A stretch of DNA of 64,000 nt from Promethearchaeota archaeon (GTDB lineage: Archaea; Asgardarchaeota; Lokiarchaeia; Sigynarchaeales; SOKP01): assembly GCA_019058515.1 (NCBI GenBank), contig JAHPYY010000063.1:1-64000 (forward strand). Reading direction: 5' to 3'. This document shows positions 27,609 to 36,513 of the stretch, piece after piece. Made by a program: the position numbers and the translations under genes. The stretch's first letter is position 1; the number at the start of each line of letters is the position of its first letter. The notes under the pieces are model-generated. The model did no database searches. It saw nothing but the letters and a program-made list of their open reading frames with translations, and was not told the origin of the DNA.

Positions 27609-28907
27609 TTACAGATCGAATATTTTTAATAAAATTTCCATAGGAGCTTCCTTTATCTTGTATTCTTTGGGTGGTTCAAGATATAATAAGTGTTTAACGA
27701 AGTAATCCAATCCTTTACGAATGAAATACGCGTCAATAGAGTAAAAATGGTTACGATTTGGTAGGACCAACATATCAAAATTTTTATTAGCTTTTATTAA
27801 TGCATCTATAACTTGAAATGTCAGAGCAGGATGTACATTATCGTCTAAATCATCGCAAGAGATCACCAATTTTCCTTTTAGGTTTTTAGCTAGTTTAGCA
27901 TTAACTTGACAATCGTAGCTATTTCCTTCTAACTTGCCTTGATACTTTTCGCCCCAATCTACCATATAACCGCGCTGGTCGTGATTTCCCGCAGAAGATA
28001 CGGCGACCTTGTAAAATTCTGGAAACGCTAATATTGCTCGAGTAGAAGCGTATCCTCCTCCTGAATGACCATATACACCTACTCGCTCTAAATCCAAATA
28101 AGGGTTATCCCTTGCCAACTGCTTTAACCCAGCAATGTGATCTTCCAAACCTCCTCCATCGCTAAGATTTCAATACGAGAAATCGTGGAACTTTTTAGAA
28201 TTAAGAGGTGTTCCTAATCCATCAATCGTTACGACAATAAATCCAACTTCGGCTTGTGAATGAAGACTCCAATAATCCGCTAATCCTCGCTCGACCTTCT
28301 GTGGAAATTGCTTAGGGGTTTTAATCACTTGGGGTCCCATATAAATGGCATCTATAACCGGATATTTATTATTCGGATTAAAATTTGTAGGGTAAAAAAT
28401 TGCACCATAAACATCCCTTGTATCATCGCGAGCTTTGACTTTAAATTGTTTAGGGGGTTTCCATCCTAGTTCTTTTATCATGTTAATATCAGCAGTCTCA
28501 AGATCTACTACTAATTGTCCATCTGCTTGTCGTACAACTGAAGAGGGGGAAGTATCTATAGTTGAAAAGTTATCTACGAAGTATTTAGCTGAGGGTGAAA
28601 ACTCAACAGTAGGGTCAGCGTTTTCAGGAGTTAACAGTTCAATCTTTGAGCCGTCAAGCAGCGTATGATAAAGGTATTTATAATAAGGATCGCGATCTTC
28701 TTCCTTTCCCCTAGCTAAGAAGTACATCCAACGTGCTTTCTCATCCACATGCATGATATCTCTTACCAACAAATCCCCTGAAGTGATTTGGTTTTTTAGC
28801 GCTCCTGTGGTTAGGTCGTATAAGTATAAGTGCCCCCATCCATCCCTTTCCGAGAACCAAATAACATGTGAAATCACTAATTGTCGAATGGGATGTAGAA
28901 TATTCAA
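27609..28907 (-). pseudogene. S9 prolyl oligopeptidase/DPP-like peptidase, truncated and interrupted by TGA
   Basis: Two pieces of one serine peptidase in the same frame. The upstream piece (28170-28907) begins inside the propeller (VIWFSERDGWGHLYLYD) and enters the hydrolase domain, ending at FHDFSY then TGA (28170-28172). The frame continues NLSDGGGLEDHIAGLKQLA, so TGA stands where family members have Gly (GGA to TGA). The downstream piece keeps the full catalytic set: GHSGGGY (Ser), DDLDDNVHP (Asp) and PNRNH (His). Several hundred N-terminal propeller residues are absent; sequence before 28907 is the end of the MgtC gene region. Without the N-terminus it should be non-functional even with readthrough. 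Confidence 0.88.
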
Positions 28908-28931
28908 TAGTACTGAATACTCAAAAAAAAT

Positions 28932-30191
28932 TTATAAAATAGGTAAATTTAGCACGCTTAGAGTAATTAAAGTCATAGAAATTAAAAGTAGTATAGAGAT
29001 TGTTTGAAAAAATAACAAATGAAATGTATACCTCTTTTTATTCTTATTTTGGTTTAGGTGCCTTGTTGAATAAATCGTTTTGTTAGCAATAGCACCAGAA
29101 AATCCAATTGATAGCATTAATAATGCGTTTCCTTGATTTATCAAGTTTCCCAGAAAAGCAGTTGCGACAAATAGCGATGACGCACCCCCCGAGAGTAAAC
29201 CGATTCCGAATACTATAAAATAGTAAGCTAATATATTTGATGGGATAAAACTTAAAAGAACAGTGATTAATACAGCAATAGCATAAGTGCCAATAAAAAA
29301 TAATGCACCTCTTATTGAAAGGGGATTCTTTATTTTCGCAAATTCCAATGTGATATCTTTTTTTCTTAATATTAAAAAAGAGCCAACTAAACCTACTATG
29401 GAAGTTATTAATATGGGAAATAAAGCGTAAATCAACAATAATGGAGTTATAATTAACACTATTAGCATCCTCATTAACATTGTCTGTATTACTAACCAAA
29501 TTGAAGAAGATGGTGCTCCGGCTTCAGCTAATTCAACTGTGGTTGCTTCACTGTGAGCAAGTCCTCCTAAAATTGATATAAAATAAATATTCATTTTCCT
29601 AGAACTTTTAATAAGAAAATAGCTAACATACTTTACTGCAAGTATTGATATGAAGATGATTACAATTGACTTGAGATTAATACTTGCAATAAAGATATTA
29701 TCTGGAATCAAAATGAATAATAATACTACAATTGCGATGAATTCCACGGTTCCCGTCCATTCAATATCCTTTAAACTTTGTATTTTGTAGAACTGCTTTT
29801 TTGTAGACAAGATAATAAGAAATAGAACTGATATTATTATGGCAAGAAATGCAAGATAATAGCTTAAAATACCTACAATGATGGCTAGAATCATAGAAAG
29901 GGTTGTCGTATACCCAGGCTCATCTGTTTTAAATAACCTATATACCGCACCAATTAAAAGGAATACCAACATAACTCCAAAAACTAAGATTACTAGAAAA
30001 ATCCCAACTTCTGGGAGAAAGCTTTCATATAGAATAATAAGACAGGTAGCAATAATAGAAAAAAAGATATGATCTCTTGCTCCATACTGAGCGGAGACTC
30101 TCGTTCTTTCTATCCCGATTAAAAATCCACAGAATAAAGAGACAATTATGGATATTAAAAATTCATAAAACAATCCACTGCTTAATTCCAT
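28932..30191 (-). CDS. MgtC/SapB-DUF4010 integral membrane protein
   Basis: 419 residues with about 12 membrane helices. The N-terminal part has the MgtC/SapB signature (CGFLIGIERTR...YGARDHIFFSIIA), followed by the DUF4010 half with IYFISILGGLAHSEATTVELAE and SGGASSLFVATAFLG. Proteins of this fusion are widespread in bacteria and archaea and have no settled transport substrate, although MgtC itself is linked to magnesium-limited growth. It starts with ATG at 30191. The 3' end lies 24 bases from the truncated peptidase pseudogene, which may mark an old deletion boundary. Confidence 0.88.
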   Translation of the reverse strand: MELSSGLFYEFLISIIVSLFCGFLIGIERTRVSAQYGARDHIFFSIIATCLIILYESFLPEVGIFLVILVFGVMLVFLLIGAVYRLFKTDEPGYTTTLSMILAIIVGILSYYLAFLAIIISVLFLIILSTKKQFYKIQSLKDIEWTGTVEFIAIVVLLFILIPDNIFIASINLKSIVIIFISILAVKYVSYFLIKSSRKMNIYFISILGGLAHSEATTVELAEAGAPSSSIWLVIQTMLMRMLIVLIITPLLLIYALFPILITSIVGLVGSFLILRKKDITLEFAKIKNPLSIRGALFFIGTYAIAVLITVLLSFIPSNILAYYFIVFGIGLLSGGASSLFVATAFLGNLINQGNALLMLSIGFSGAIANKTIYSTRHLNQNKNKKRYTFHLLFFQTISILLLISMTLITLSVLNLPIL

Positions 30192-30475
30192 ATAGTAGTC
30201 ATCTGAATATAATTTAGGTATATAGAATATATAGCAATAGATATTATATATATTTTCCCATTAAATCGGTCAAACTGGTTATAGTTATAACGATAATGAT
30301 ATTTTAATGATTGATGATATATATCTTAAAAAACAAGAAAATCGTAAATAGGATTTCTATCGCGATAAAAGTTTTTAACTTAAAAAATTAAAAATTTACT
30401 ACTGTTCTTATGAATAAATGAACTCTATTTTTATGAATCATACCAAACATCAAATTAAAAATTAGGTGAAATTAA

Positions 30476-30823
30476 ATGGAAAAAGTAGTGTCATATTGTG
30501 GAATTATTTGCGGTGAATGCCCAGCGTATATCGCAACAAAAGAAGACGACGATACTAAGAGGAGGGACCTTGCAGAACAATGGTCGAAGCAGTTTGGTTT
30601 CGAAATGAAACCCGAAGATATCAACTGCGATGGATGCATGTCGGACTCTGAAAGAAAGCTCGGGTATTGTAGTACATGCGAAATACGAAATTGTGGAATG
30701 GAGAAAGGTTTAGAGAATTGCGCGTATTGCAACGAGTACACATGCGAAAAGTTAGATAAGTTCCACGAACATAATCCAAAATTGCGGGAAATTTTGGATA
30801 ACATTAGAGAGACTATTAAATAA
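30476..30823 (+). CDS. DUF3795 cysteine-rich protein
   Basis: 115 residues with 11 cysteines in the DUF3795 pattern: SYCGIICGECPAY at the N-terminus, NCDGCMSD, GYCSTCEIRNC and NCAYCNEYTC. The arrangement suggests binding of zinc or an iron-sulfur cluster. No function is established for the family, which is common in anaerobic archaea and bacteria. It starts with ATG 30476 after a near-perfect spacer with GGTGAAATTAA just upstream. It is monocistronic, convergent with the geranylgeranyl reductase gene. Confidence 0.88.
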   Translation: MEKVVSYCGIICGECPAYIATKEDDDTKRRDLAEQWSKQFGFEMKPEDINCDGCMSDSERKLGYCSTCEIRNCGMEKGLENCAYCNEYTCEKLDKFHEHNPKLREILDNIRETIK

Positions 30824-30851
30824 ATTCAAAACATTTAATGTTTATTTTTTT

Positions 30852-32072
30852 TCATTCTATATTAGAATTACCTCTCAAATCTGCTTGAATTTTAGAATTA
30901 GTGAATTTTGGGCTAGAAAAAAAGTCTTTTGGAGGTATTTTATTGAAGAGAAATGTGTCTGCTACAATTCTTTTATATTCTGGATCTTCCTCAGCCAAAT
31001 TAAACAATACATTTAGGTTGTTTCCTTTATGAGCGTAAAAGAATTCTGCGAACGACCTTTTTAACTTGTAATTACGAACGATTTTCTTGATGTTTGGATG
31101 GAGTTTATAGCTTTTTAGTGCTTTTCCAGAGTATTCTTCGTTCTTTAGCGCGTTTAACGCAGTCTCAGCAGCAATTTGACCCGATACTACAGCTGCGTAT
31201 ATACCTTCTCCGCTAATCGGAGAAACAAATCCTGCGGCATCACCCACTAACATTACATTATCTCTGTAAAGACATTTCTCCATTACACCATTAGCTGGTT
31301 CTGGAAACGCAGAAGTCCATATCTGCACATAATTAGAAGTAGGAATCATTTTTCTAATTTCCTTCATATTTAGAAATTTTTTAAATAATTCGTGTACATT
31401 GTAATTCAAATTATCCTCGTAAAAGGTGATAACTCCCATGTTAAATCTCTTCTTAGAAATAGGAAAGATCCATCCGTAACCGTAATAAGGTTGAAAATAA
31501 AAGTAGGCGCTGTGAACATCTAGATGATTTTTTCCCTCCATTATCGCACATTTGGCTAATCCTAAGTCACGCACATTCCAAGATGGTCTTAAATTCGATT
31601 TTAACGCCAATTTAGAACTTATACCGTCAGCTATTACGATCAGTTTTCCAAGAAATTCTTTTGTCCCCGATTTAGATTTCGCTTTAACACCAAGTTTTTG
31701 CCCTCTTTTAACAACGAAATCATAAGATAAGCTTTTATCAAACAATTGAGCGCCTGCATCCACTGCAACATTCCTCATGAGATTGTCTAACTCAAGTCGA
31801 TCCATCACAAAAGAGTATTCCTTAGCGTTCTTGTAGGTGTAAGCAAATTTTGTAAAATCAGCTGAATACATTTCAATGCTGTGCTTACTAACGATGCCTA
31901 ACTTCTTAAGTTGTGGAAAATATTTATATAGCCTCCCACTACACCCTCCTCCGCACGGTTTTCTCCAATTAACATCCCGCTCAATTAACGCGACCTTAAA
32001 TCCTGCTTTTGATAACACTTCTGCACATTTTGATCCCGACGGACCAGCGCCAGAAACTATAACATCGAACAT
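30852..32072 (-). CDS. Geranylgeranyl reductase family FAD protein
   Basis: FAD-dependent reductase that saturates isoprenoid chains of archaeal ether lipids (digeranylgeranylglycerophospholipid) or related prenyl compounds. The dinucleotide fold GAGPSGSKCAEVLSKAG begins at residue 8, the family box PCGGGCSG follows, and GDAAGFVSPISGEGIYAA binds FAD. A conserved tryptophan/proline region (YYGYGWIFPISKKRFNMG) lines the substrate cavity in relatives. At 406 residues it has the typical length. It starts with ATG 32072. Its first codons and upstream region were copied elsewhere in the window (repeat copies at 32.05 and 34.69 kb). The exact lipid substrate is inferred. Confidence 0.9.
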   Translation of the reverse strand: MFDVIVSGAGPSGSKCAEVLSKAGFKVALIERDVNWRKPCGGGCSGRLYKYFPQLKKLGIVSKHSIEMYSADFTKFAYTYKNAKEYSFVMDRLELDNLMRNVAVDAGAQLFDKSLSYDFVVKRGQKLGVKAKSKSGTKEFLGKLIVIADGISSKLALKSNLRPSWNVRDLGLAKCAIMEGKNHLDVHSAYFYFQPYYGYGWIFPISKKRFNMGVITFYEDNLNYNVHELFKKFLNMKEIRKMIPTSNYVQIWTSAFPEPANGVMEKCLYRDNVMLVGDAAGFVSPISGEGIYAAVVSGQIAAETALNALKNEEYSGKALKSYKLHPNIKKIVRNYKLKRSFAEFFYAHKGNNLNVLFNLAEEDPEYKRIVADTFLFNKIPPKDFFSSPKFTNSKIQADLRGNSNIE

Positions 32073-32246
32073 TTTTATTCAATGATCATTTATCTCTAAA
32101 TTCTAATAAGAAAACAATAATAATTTAATATCTGAGTTAAATCCTTAATAACCTATGTATTTCACAGTTATAAATTCTATTGGAATTACAAAAAAAGTTA
32201 ACAATAAAATAGTTAGAATATAAAAAAATTAAATCGGTTGAAGATC
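32054..32246. repeat. Relic junction repeat, copy 1 (upstream of GGR gene)
   Basis: Shares with copy 2 (34685-34935) an ordered series of blocks: ACTATAACATCGAACAT at the GGR start codon, TAATAAGRAAACA-type sequence, CACAGTT...TTCTATTGGAATTAC, then AAAAAAATTAAATC and GGTTGAAGAT. The A-rich core from about 32176 to 32246 is the best conserved and is also in copy 3 next to the EF-1alpha stop codon. Similarity ends at about 32246. Confidence 0.8.
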
Positions 32247-32319
32247 CTATTTGCTTTGACTTCTGTGGTAAATATTTCTTAATATAGAATTAAATGTGCT
32301 TGCATTTTTATAACCCTAA

Positions 32320-33633
32320 ATGATAAAATTATATATGAAAAAGTTTATTGGGACTCATCCTCAAAAAAAGATCTTAAAACTATATAGTAAACACATTAAT
32401 GCCCCTAAAGTTAGAACTTTTAAAGGGTTCGGATTTGGAGTAATCCCCGGAGAAAGGTATGGTATCAAATTTAAAACCTTAGAAGGTTTAAAACTTGGAG
32501 AACCTCCTTTAGAGATGATAAATTGCCGATCTTCTGGCGGAGTTTTCAATTTAGGACATCACAACCCCGAAATAGTTCAGAGATTGAAGGACGCTCTGGA
32601 TGCCGGCTTAGATCTCGGCGATCATATGCTTTTGTCGGAATGGAGGGCTCTATTAGGAGAAAAATTGGCAGAATTAATGCCGCCTGGAATTACCAAAACT
32701 ACATTTGGTGTGAGCGGAGGGGAAGCTATAGATACCGCAATCAAATTCTCGTTTGCGTTTACTAAGCGGAACGGATGCATTTCTGCGATTGGAGGATATC
32801 ATGGTCACACTGGTTTTGCATTGGCGACGGGTGATCCCAATTTTAAGGATAATTTCATGTGGAATCCCCCCGGTTTTAAACAAGTTCCCTTCGGCAATGT
32901 GGAAGCCATCAAAAAAGCAGTAGACGATAAGACTGCTTGCGTAATTCTCGAAACTATTCCCGCAACTGGTGGAGTTTTAATCGCTCCTGAAGGCTATTTT
33001 TCTGCAATCCGTAAGGTCTGTGATGATAACGGTGCATTAATGATTATTGACGAAGTACAAGCTGGTCTTGGAAGAACTGGTGAATTTTGGGCAATTTATG
33101 GAGGATTATATCCAAATGAAAAAATAATACCTGATTTTATGGTTTTGGGGAAGGGAATGAGTTCGGGCATTTATCCCTTATCAAGTACAAGTTATAAACC
33201 CGAAATAGAAAGAGCAATTTTTAGAGAGGATCCCTTTATCCATATCTCCACGACTGGAGGGTCGGATCTTGGGTGCGCGGTGGCGTATAAGATGCTGGAA
33301 ATCCAATCAGAATCGAAATTTCTAAATAACGTAAAAGACATGGGGAGATTATTTGGAAATGGATTAAAGGAGATCGCTAACGATTTTCCAACGCTAATTA
33401 AAGAAGTGCGTGGAAGAGGATTGATGTGGGGAGTTGAGTTTCAAAATGAGACGCTTAGTCAATTAGCTATGATCAGTATAATTCATGAAGGTGTATTACA
33501 AAATTATTGCGGTAATAAAAAGGATACACTCATCATTATGCCTCCCTTAATTGTTCAAAAAGAAGATGTTAATGAAATACTTGAGAGAATTCGAAAAGGT
33601 ATAGAACATTTAAATGCCCTTCAAAATAAATAA
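32320..33633 (+). CDS. Class III pyridoxal-phosphate aminotransferase
   Basis: 437-residue fold-type I aminotransferase of the ornithine/acetylornithine/4-aminobutyrate group. Landmarks are the phosphate-binding GVSGGEAIDTAIK, the aromatic stack GGYHGHTG, the PLP-pyridine aspartate D244 in IIDEVQAGLGRTG, and the Schiff-base lysine K278 in VLGKGMSSGIYP. The C-terminal domain has VRGRGLMWGVEF with the carboxylate-binding Arg. Substrate cannot be read from the sequence. It starts at ATG 32320; an in-frame ATG at 32335 is an alternative. It is followed 73 bases later by the kinase-like gene on the same strand, and both are framed by relic repeat copies 1 and 2. Confidence 0.92.
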   Translation: MIKLYMKKFIGTHPQKKILKLYSKHINAPKVRTFKGFGFGVIPGERYGIKFKTLEGLKLGEPPLEMINCRSSGGVFNLGHHNPEIVQRLKDALDAGLDLGDHMLLSEWRALLGEKLAELMPPGITKTTFGVSGGEAIDTAIKFSFAFTKRNGCISAIGGYHGHTGFALATGDPNFKDNFMWNPPGFKQVPFGNVEAIKKAVDDKTACVILETIPATGGVLIAPEGYFSAIRKVCDDNGALMIIDEVQAGLGRTGEFWAIYGGLYPNEKIIPDFMVLGKGMSSGIYPLSSTSYKPEIERAIFREDPFIHISTTGGSDLGCAVAYKMLEIQSESKFLNNVKDMGRLFGNGLKEIANDFPTLIKEVRGRGLMWGVEFQNETLSQLAMISIIHEGVLQNYCGNKKDTLIIMPPLIVQKEDVNEILERIRKGIEHLNALQNK

Positions 33634-33706
33634 TTTTGTTTTAAATCCATATAAATAATAAAATAATAAAGAAATACAAATTTCATAAGAAAAAAGAGGC
33701 TTCAAA

Positions 33707-34660
33707 ATGAACATTGATATTGAATTATTAAAGAAATTCGAAAAAACCTTAGATACCTTACACCCAGAGAGTGGAAAAATTCCTATTAAGATTCTTGGAT
33801 ATGGTGAAATTAGTTTAGTATTTTCCATAAAAGGTCAAAACATTGCTTATAAAAGAATCCCGATTTTTGACAACGATCTTCAAGTTCAAAGACATATTTG
33901 GGCGTATAATACTTATAATGAATTACTTCAACGAATCGGATTAACTATACCTGATTACGATGTAATTTCCTTCAAGGATGATCAGGAAAAAATCCAATTT
34001 TATTGCGTTCAGGAAATGATTGATGTAGAGTCTGTTGGAAATAAAATAATCCATCATGTATCAGAAGAAGAGTGTAAACTTCTTGTACTCCTTGTCCTAA
34101 GAGAAGTGAAAAAAGTGTGGGACTTTAATATGCGGAGTAGAAAATTCGAAGTGGCATTAGACGGACAAATTTCGAATTTTGCCGTAATAAATTATGATTC
34201 ACAGAATCCTAAAATCAATGAAAGTACGAAACTTCAATATTTAGATACTAGTACTCCTTTATTCAGAGTAAACGGTATTGAAGCTATAGAACCCGAATTA
34301 TTACTGAAAAGTGCACCTTCCTTTTTGCGATGGCTTCTTAAAGCGTTATTTCTCCAAGATACAGTCGATAGATACTATGATTTTCGGAGAGTTATCATTG
34401 ATTTGATCGCAAATTTTTATAAAGAGCAATTACCTCGTCTTATTCTTAGTTTAATCGCCATTACGAATAAATTTCTACAAGAAGAAGCTTCCGAACACAA
34501 AATCTCTCCAATTAGACCACAAGAGATTTACAAATACTATAAAAGCGATGCAAATATGTGGGAAATTTTTCAAACTGTGAGAAAATTAGATCGCTGGCTC
34601 CAAACCAAAATATTAAGAAGGCAATATCCTTTTTATCTCCCCCAAGATATACAGAGGTAA
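33707..34660 (+). CDS. Divergent protein-kinase/APH-like fold protein
   Basis: 317 residues. A kinase-like skeleton is visible: a glycine-loop analogue ILGYGEISLVF (29-39), an invariant-lysine candidate K49 in IAYKRI, a hinge-like FYCVQEMID (99-106), a catalytic-loop analogue ALDGQISNF with D152 and N157, and a DFG-position aspartate D180 in YLDTSTP. This pattern recalls aminoglycoside/choline kinase-type and DUF6206-type proteins. The C-terminal half is helical. All metal and nucleotide residues appear retained, so activity is plausible; the substrate is unknown. It follows the aminotransferase on the same strand, and a shared pathway is only an inference. Confidence 0.65.
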   Translation: MNIDIELLKKFEKTLDTLHPESGKIPIKILGYGEISLVFSIKGQNIAYKRIPIFDNDLQVQRHIWAYNTYNELLQRIGLTIPDYDVISFKDDQEKIQFYCVQEMIDVESVGNKIIHHVSEEECKLLVLLVLREVKKVWDFNMRSRKFEVALDGQISNFAVINYDSQNPKINESTKLQYLDTSTPLFRVNGIEAIEPELLLKSAPSFLRWLLKALFLQDTVDRYYDFRRVIIDLIANFYKEQLPRLILSLIAITNKFLQEEASEHKISPIRPQEIYKYYKSDANMWEIFQTVRKLDRWLQTKILRRQYPFYLPQDIQR

Positions 34661-34684
34661 TAATCTTCTCTCAAGAGTAATTAT

Positions 34685-34935
34685 AACTATAACATCGAAC
34701 ATATGTATTCTGTATTCAGTATTTATCTATCTCTTAATTCCAATAAGGAAACATATTAAATTAATATTAGAATTAAATCTTTAATAAACTAGTTATATCA
34801 CAGTTTAAGATTTCTATTGGAATTACAAAAAAAGTTAAGAATAATATAGTTGGAACATAAAAAAATTAAATCAGTTGAAGATTTACTCGCCTGTGACTAG
34901 CTTTTTCCTCTTCTGCATTACCACTATTCATTTTA
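34685..34935. repeat. Relic junction repeat, copy 2 (carries ends of both GGR and EF-1alpha genes)
   Basis: Fills most of the 434-base gap between the kinase-like and SRPBCC genes. Read leftward its left end encodes MFDVIV, identical to the first residues of GGR. Read leftward its right end gives KKLVTGE and a stop, matching the EF-1alpha terminus KELETGE and stop, with looser similarity for several codons before. Between them lies the spacer seen in copies 1 and 3. No other gene was found in 34661-35094; a TATA-like ATTATAAATAT at about 35039-35049 may serve the SRPBCC gene. Confidence 0.8.
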
Positions 34936-35094
34936 GTATCAATCTTTCCATTAATATTCAAAACAAAATTCGATCCGTGTACTTTTATATATATTTACGG
35001 TGTAATTAATCTTACTTAATGTATGATTTTTCTCTTTCTATTATAAATATGAGATTTAATTTGTTATATCAAAAATGTCCAATTCTATAAAAAA

Positions 35095-35688
35095 ATGAAT
35101 ATTCAATTAGATAATATTCCGAAAGCTTGTATTGACCTGTATAGAAAAATACAACAAGGTATAGAAGTGATCCCTGAGACAATAGTCGACGATAATGCGA
35201 AATATGTATCTAATGAAGTGGAAATAAATATCGATGCTCCGATAGAAGAAGTTTATTATAGCCTCAGGAATACCCCATTAGAATTACAGCTTCCACCAGT
35301 CCAAGCCACTATCCCACTTAATAACAAAGCGTATCAAGATGAGGGATATAGAAGAATTGTTTGCCTTAAAGATGGCAATAGCGCAATAGAGGAAATGACA
35401 ACATGCATTCCAAACAAATATTTTTCATATAAAGTCTGGAATTACACACTAAAAGCTGCTAAAATCATCGAATACGCTAGGGGAGAATGGTGGTTCGCTC
35501 CGTTTAAAAACTCTACTCATGTCAAATGGCGGTATTCGTTTGTATTAAAAAATAAGGGAATTGGTAAGCTTGGGGCTTTGGGACGCCTTCTTTTTAAGCA
35601 GTATTTCATTAAGGCACAATACAACGAGTTAATGGTTCATGCATTACACGGATTGAAAAGCAGAGTAGAATCTAAGAATAAACTCTAA
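35095..35688 (+). CDS. SRPBCC/START-like ligand-binding protein
   Basis: 197 residues. After a 40-residue lead, NEVEINIDAPIEEVYYSL is the typical first strand and helix of the SRPBCC (polyketide cyclase/START) fold. It is followed by strand pairs (RRIVCLKDGNSAIEEMT, KYFSYKVWNY, GEWWFAPFKNSTHVKWRYSF) and the long C-terminal helix (FIKAQYNELMVHALHGLKS). Such proteins bind hydrophobic ligands or act as cyclases or chaperones. No catalytic residues can be named. It starts with ATG. It is convergent with the HxlR regulator gene, and a regulatory or functional pairing is possible but unproven. Confidence 0.75.
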   Translation: MNIQLDNIPKACIDLYRKIQQGIEVIPETIVDDNAKYVSNEVEINIDAPIEEVYYSLRNTPLELQLPPVQATIPLNNKAYQDEGYRRIVCLKDGNSAIEEMTTCIPNKYFSYKVWNYTLKAAKIIEYARGEWWFAPFKNSTHVKWRYSFVLKNKGIGKLGALGRLLFKQYFIKAQYNELMVHALHGLKSRVESKNKL

Positions 35689-35751
35689 CGCCCCTTCATT
35701 CTAAAACATCGAAATTCTATTTAGTAAATCTTTTTTTTCCTATTTTTGAAA

Positions 35752-36282
35752 TTATTCTGCTTCCTGAGTTATTGACTGTCTGATAAGTTCTTCCATCGTA
35801 CCTATTTTTGGGTACTCTCTTTTTATTTTAGATGGGAGAATAGAATAAACTAAAAATGGAAGCAATAACGCGAAAGATTCTTTTCCGAAATCGGTTAACG
35901 CGTAATTAACTCTAACTGGGCTTTCTGTAATTACATGCCTTGCAATTACCCTTCTTTTCTCTAGAAATTGAAGACGATCAGTTAAAGTTCTTGAATTAAT
36001 CTCTTTACCATTTCTTCTTGGGAGTAATCTTTTAAGATCGTTGAAACCGCAACTTTCTAATATCATTAAAGTAAAATAAATCTCAACGCTCCACTTGCCT
36101 TGAATAATATCAAATATATTATTGTAGAGTGAGGCCTTTTGTTTTACCCAACTTTTATCTTCTCCATGAAAGTTTCTTATTCTTTGCAACGCTTTTAGCG
36201 TAGCTTCTTGGATCGAAGGAATAAGGTTCAATATCTCCTTATAATGTTCTTCTAATTGTTTTTTATATCTATTTGGATTCAT
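35752..36282 (-). CDS. HxlR-family winged-helix transcriptional regulator
   Basis: 176 residues. The HxlR core is clear: IIQGKWSVEIYFTLM (first helix, with the family W and G), FNDLKRLLPR, NSRTLTDRLQFLEKRRVIAR (recognition helix region) and the wing VRVNYALTDFGKES. An extra N-terminal ~60-residue helical segment precedes the core, longer than usual. No cysteine sensor as in some redox HxlR proteins is evident within the core. It starts with ATG. It is placed between EF-1alpha and the SRPBCC gene; the likely target is a nearby promoter, but no operator was identified. Confidence 0.88.
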   Translation of the reverse strand: MNPNRYKKQLEEHYKEILNLIPSIQEATLKALQRIRNFHGEDKSWVKQKASLYNNIFDIIQGKWSVEIYFTLMILESCGFNDLKRLLPRRNGKEINSRTLTDRLQFLEKRRVIARHVITESPVRVNYALTDFGKESFALLLPFLVYSILPSKIKREYPKIGTMEELIRQSITQEAE

Positions 36283-36396
36283 AATATTAAGTTTGTTTAT
36301 ACATCGTATCTCTTATCTTTATGAAATATTCCTATCCTTTTTAGTGTTTTTTTTACACTTAGTGTTTTATCTACAGCTTCAACTGAATCAAATTTG

Positions 36397-36513
36397 ATTA
36401 ACAAATGCTATAGTTGAAATTTTCTTTTGGAATTACAAAAAGAGGTAACAATAAAATAGTTAGAATATAAAAAAATTAAATCGGTTAAAGATTTACTCGC
36501 CAGTTTCGAGCTC
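36397..36513. repeat. Relic junction repeat, copy 3 (3' end of EF-1alpha gene)
   Basis: From about 36397 the sequence matches copies 1 and 2: TTTTGGAATTAC, then A-rich sequence with GGTAACAATAAAATAG, TTAGAATATAAAAAAATTA and TCGGTTAAAGATTTACTCGCC, running into the EF-1alpha stop codon at 36493. Copy 3 is the native EF-1alpha end; the GGR-side block is missing on its left. Confidence 0.75.

Noticed and set aside
25778..28172. TGA as a tryptophan or glycine codon
   Set aside because: The two in-frame TGA codons would need different residues (Trp and Gly), and TGA ends the METTL5-like gene normally; independent mutations are simpler.
30472..30804. Leftward 110-codon frame over DUF3795
   Set aside because: The plus-strand frame has the full cysteine pattern of a known family; the antisense frame has none.
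32320..34660. Transposon carrying the aminotransferase and kinase-like genes
   Set aside because: No transposase, terminal inverted repeat or target duplication was seen; the flanking repeats are relic gene junctions instead.
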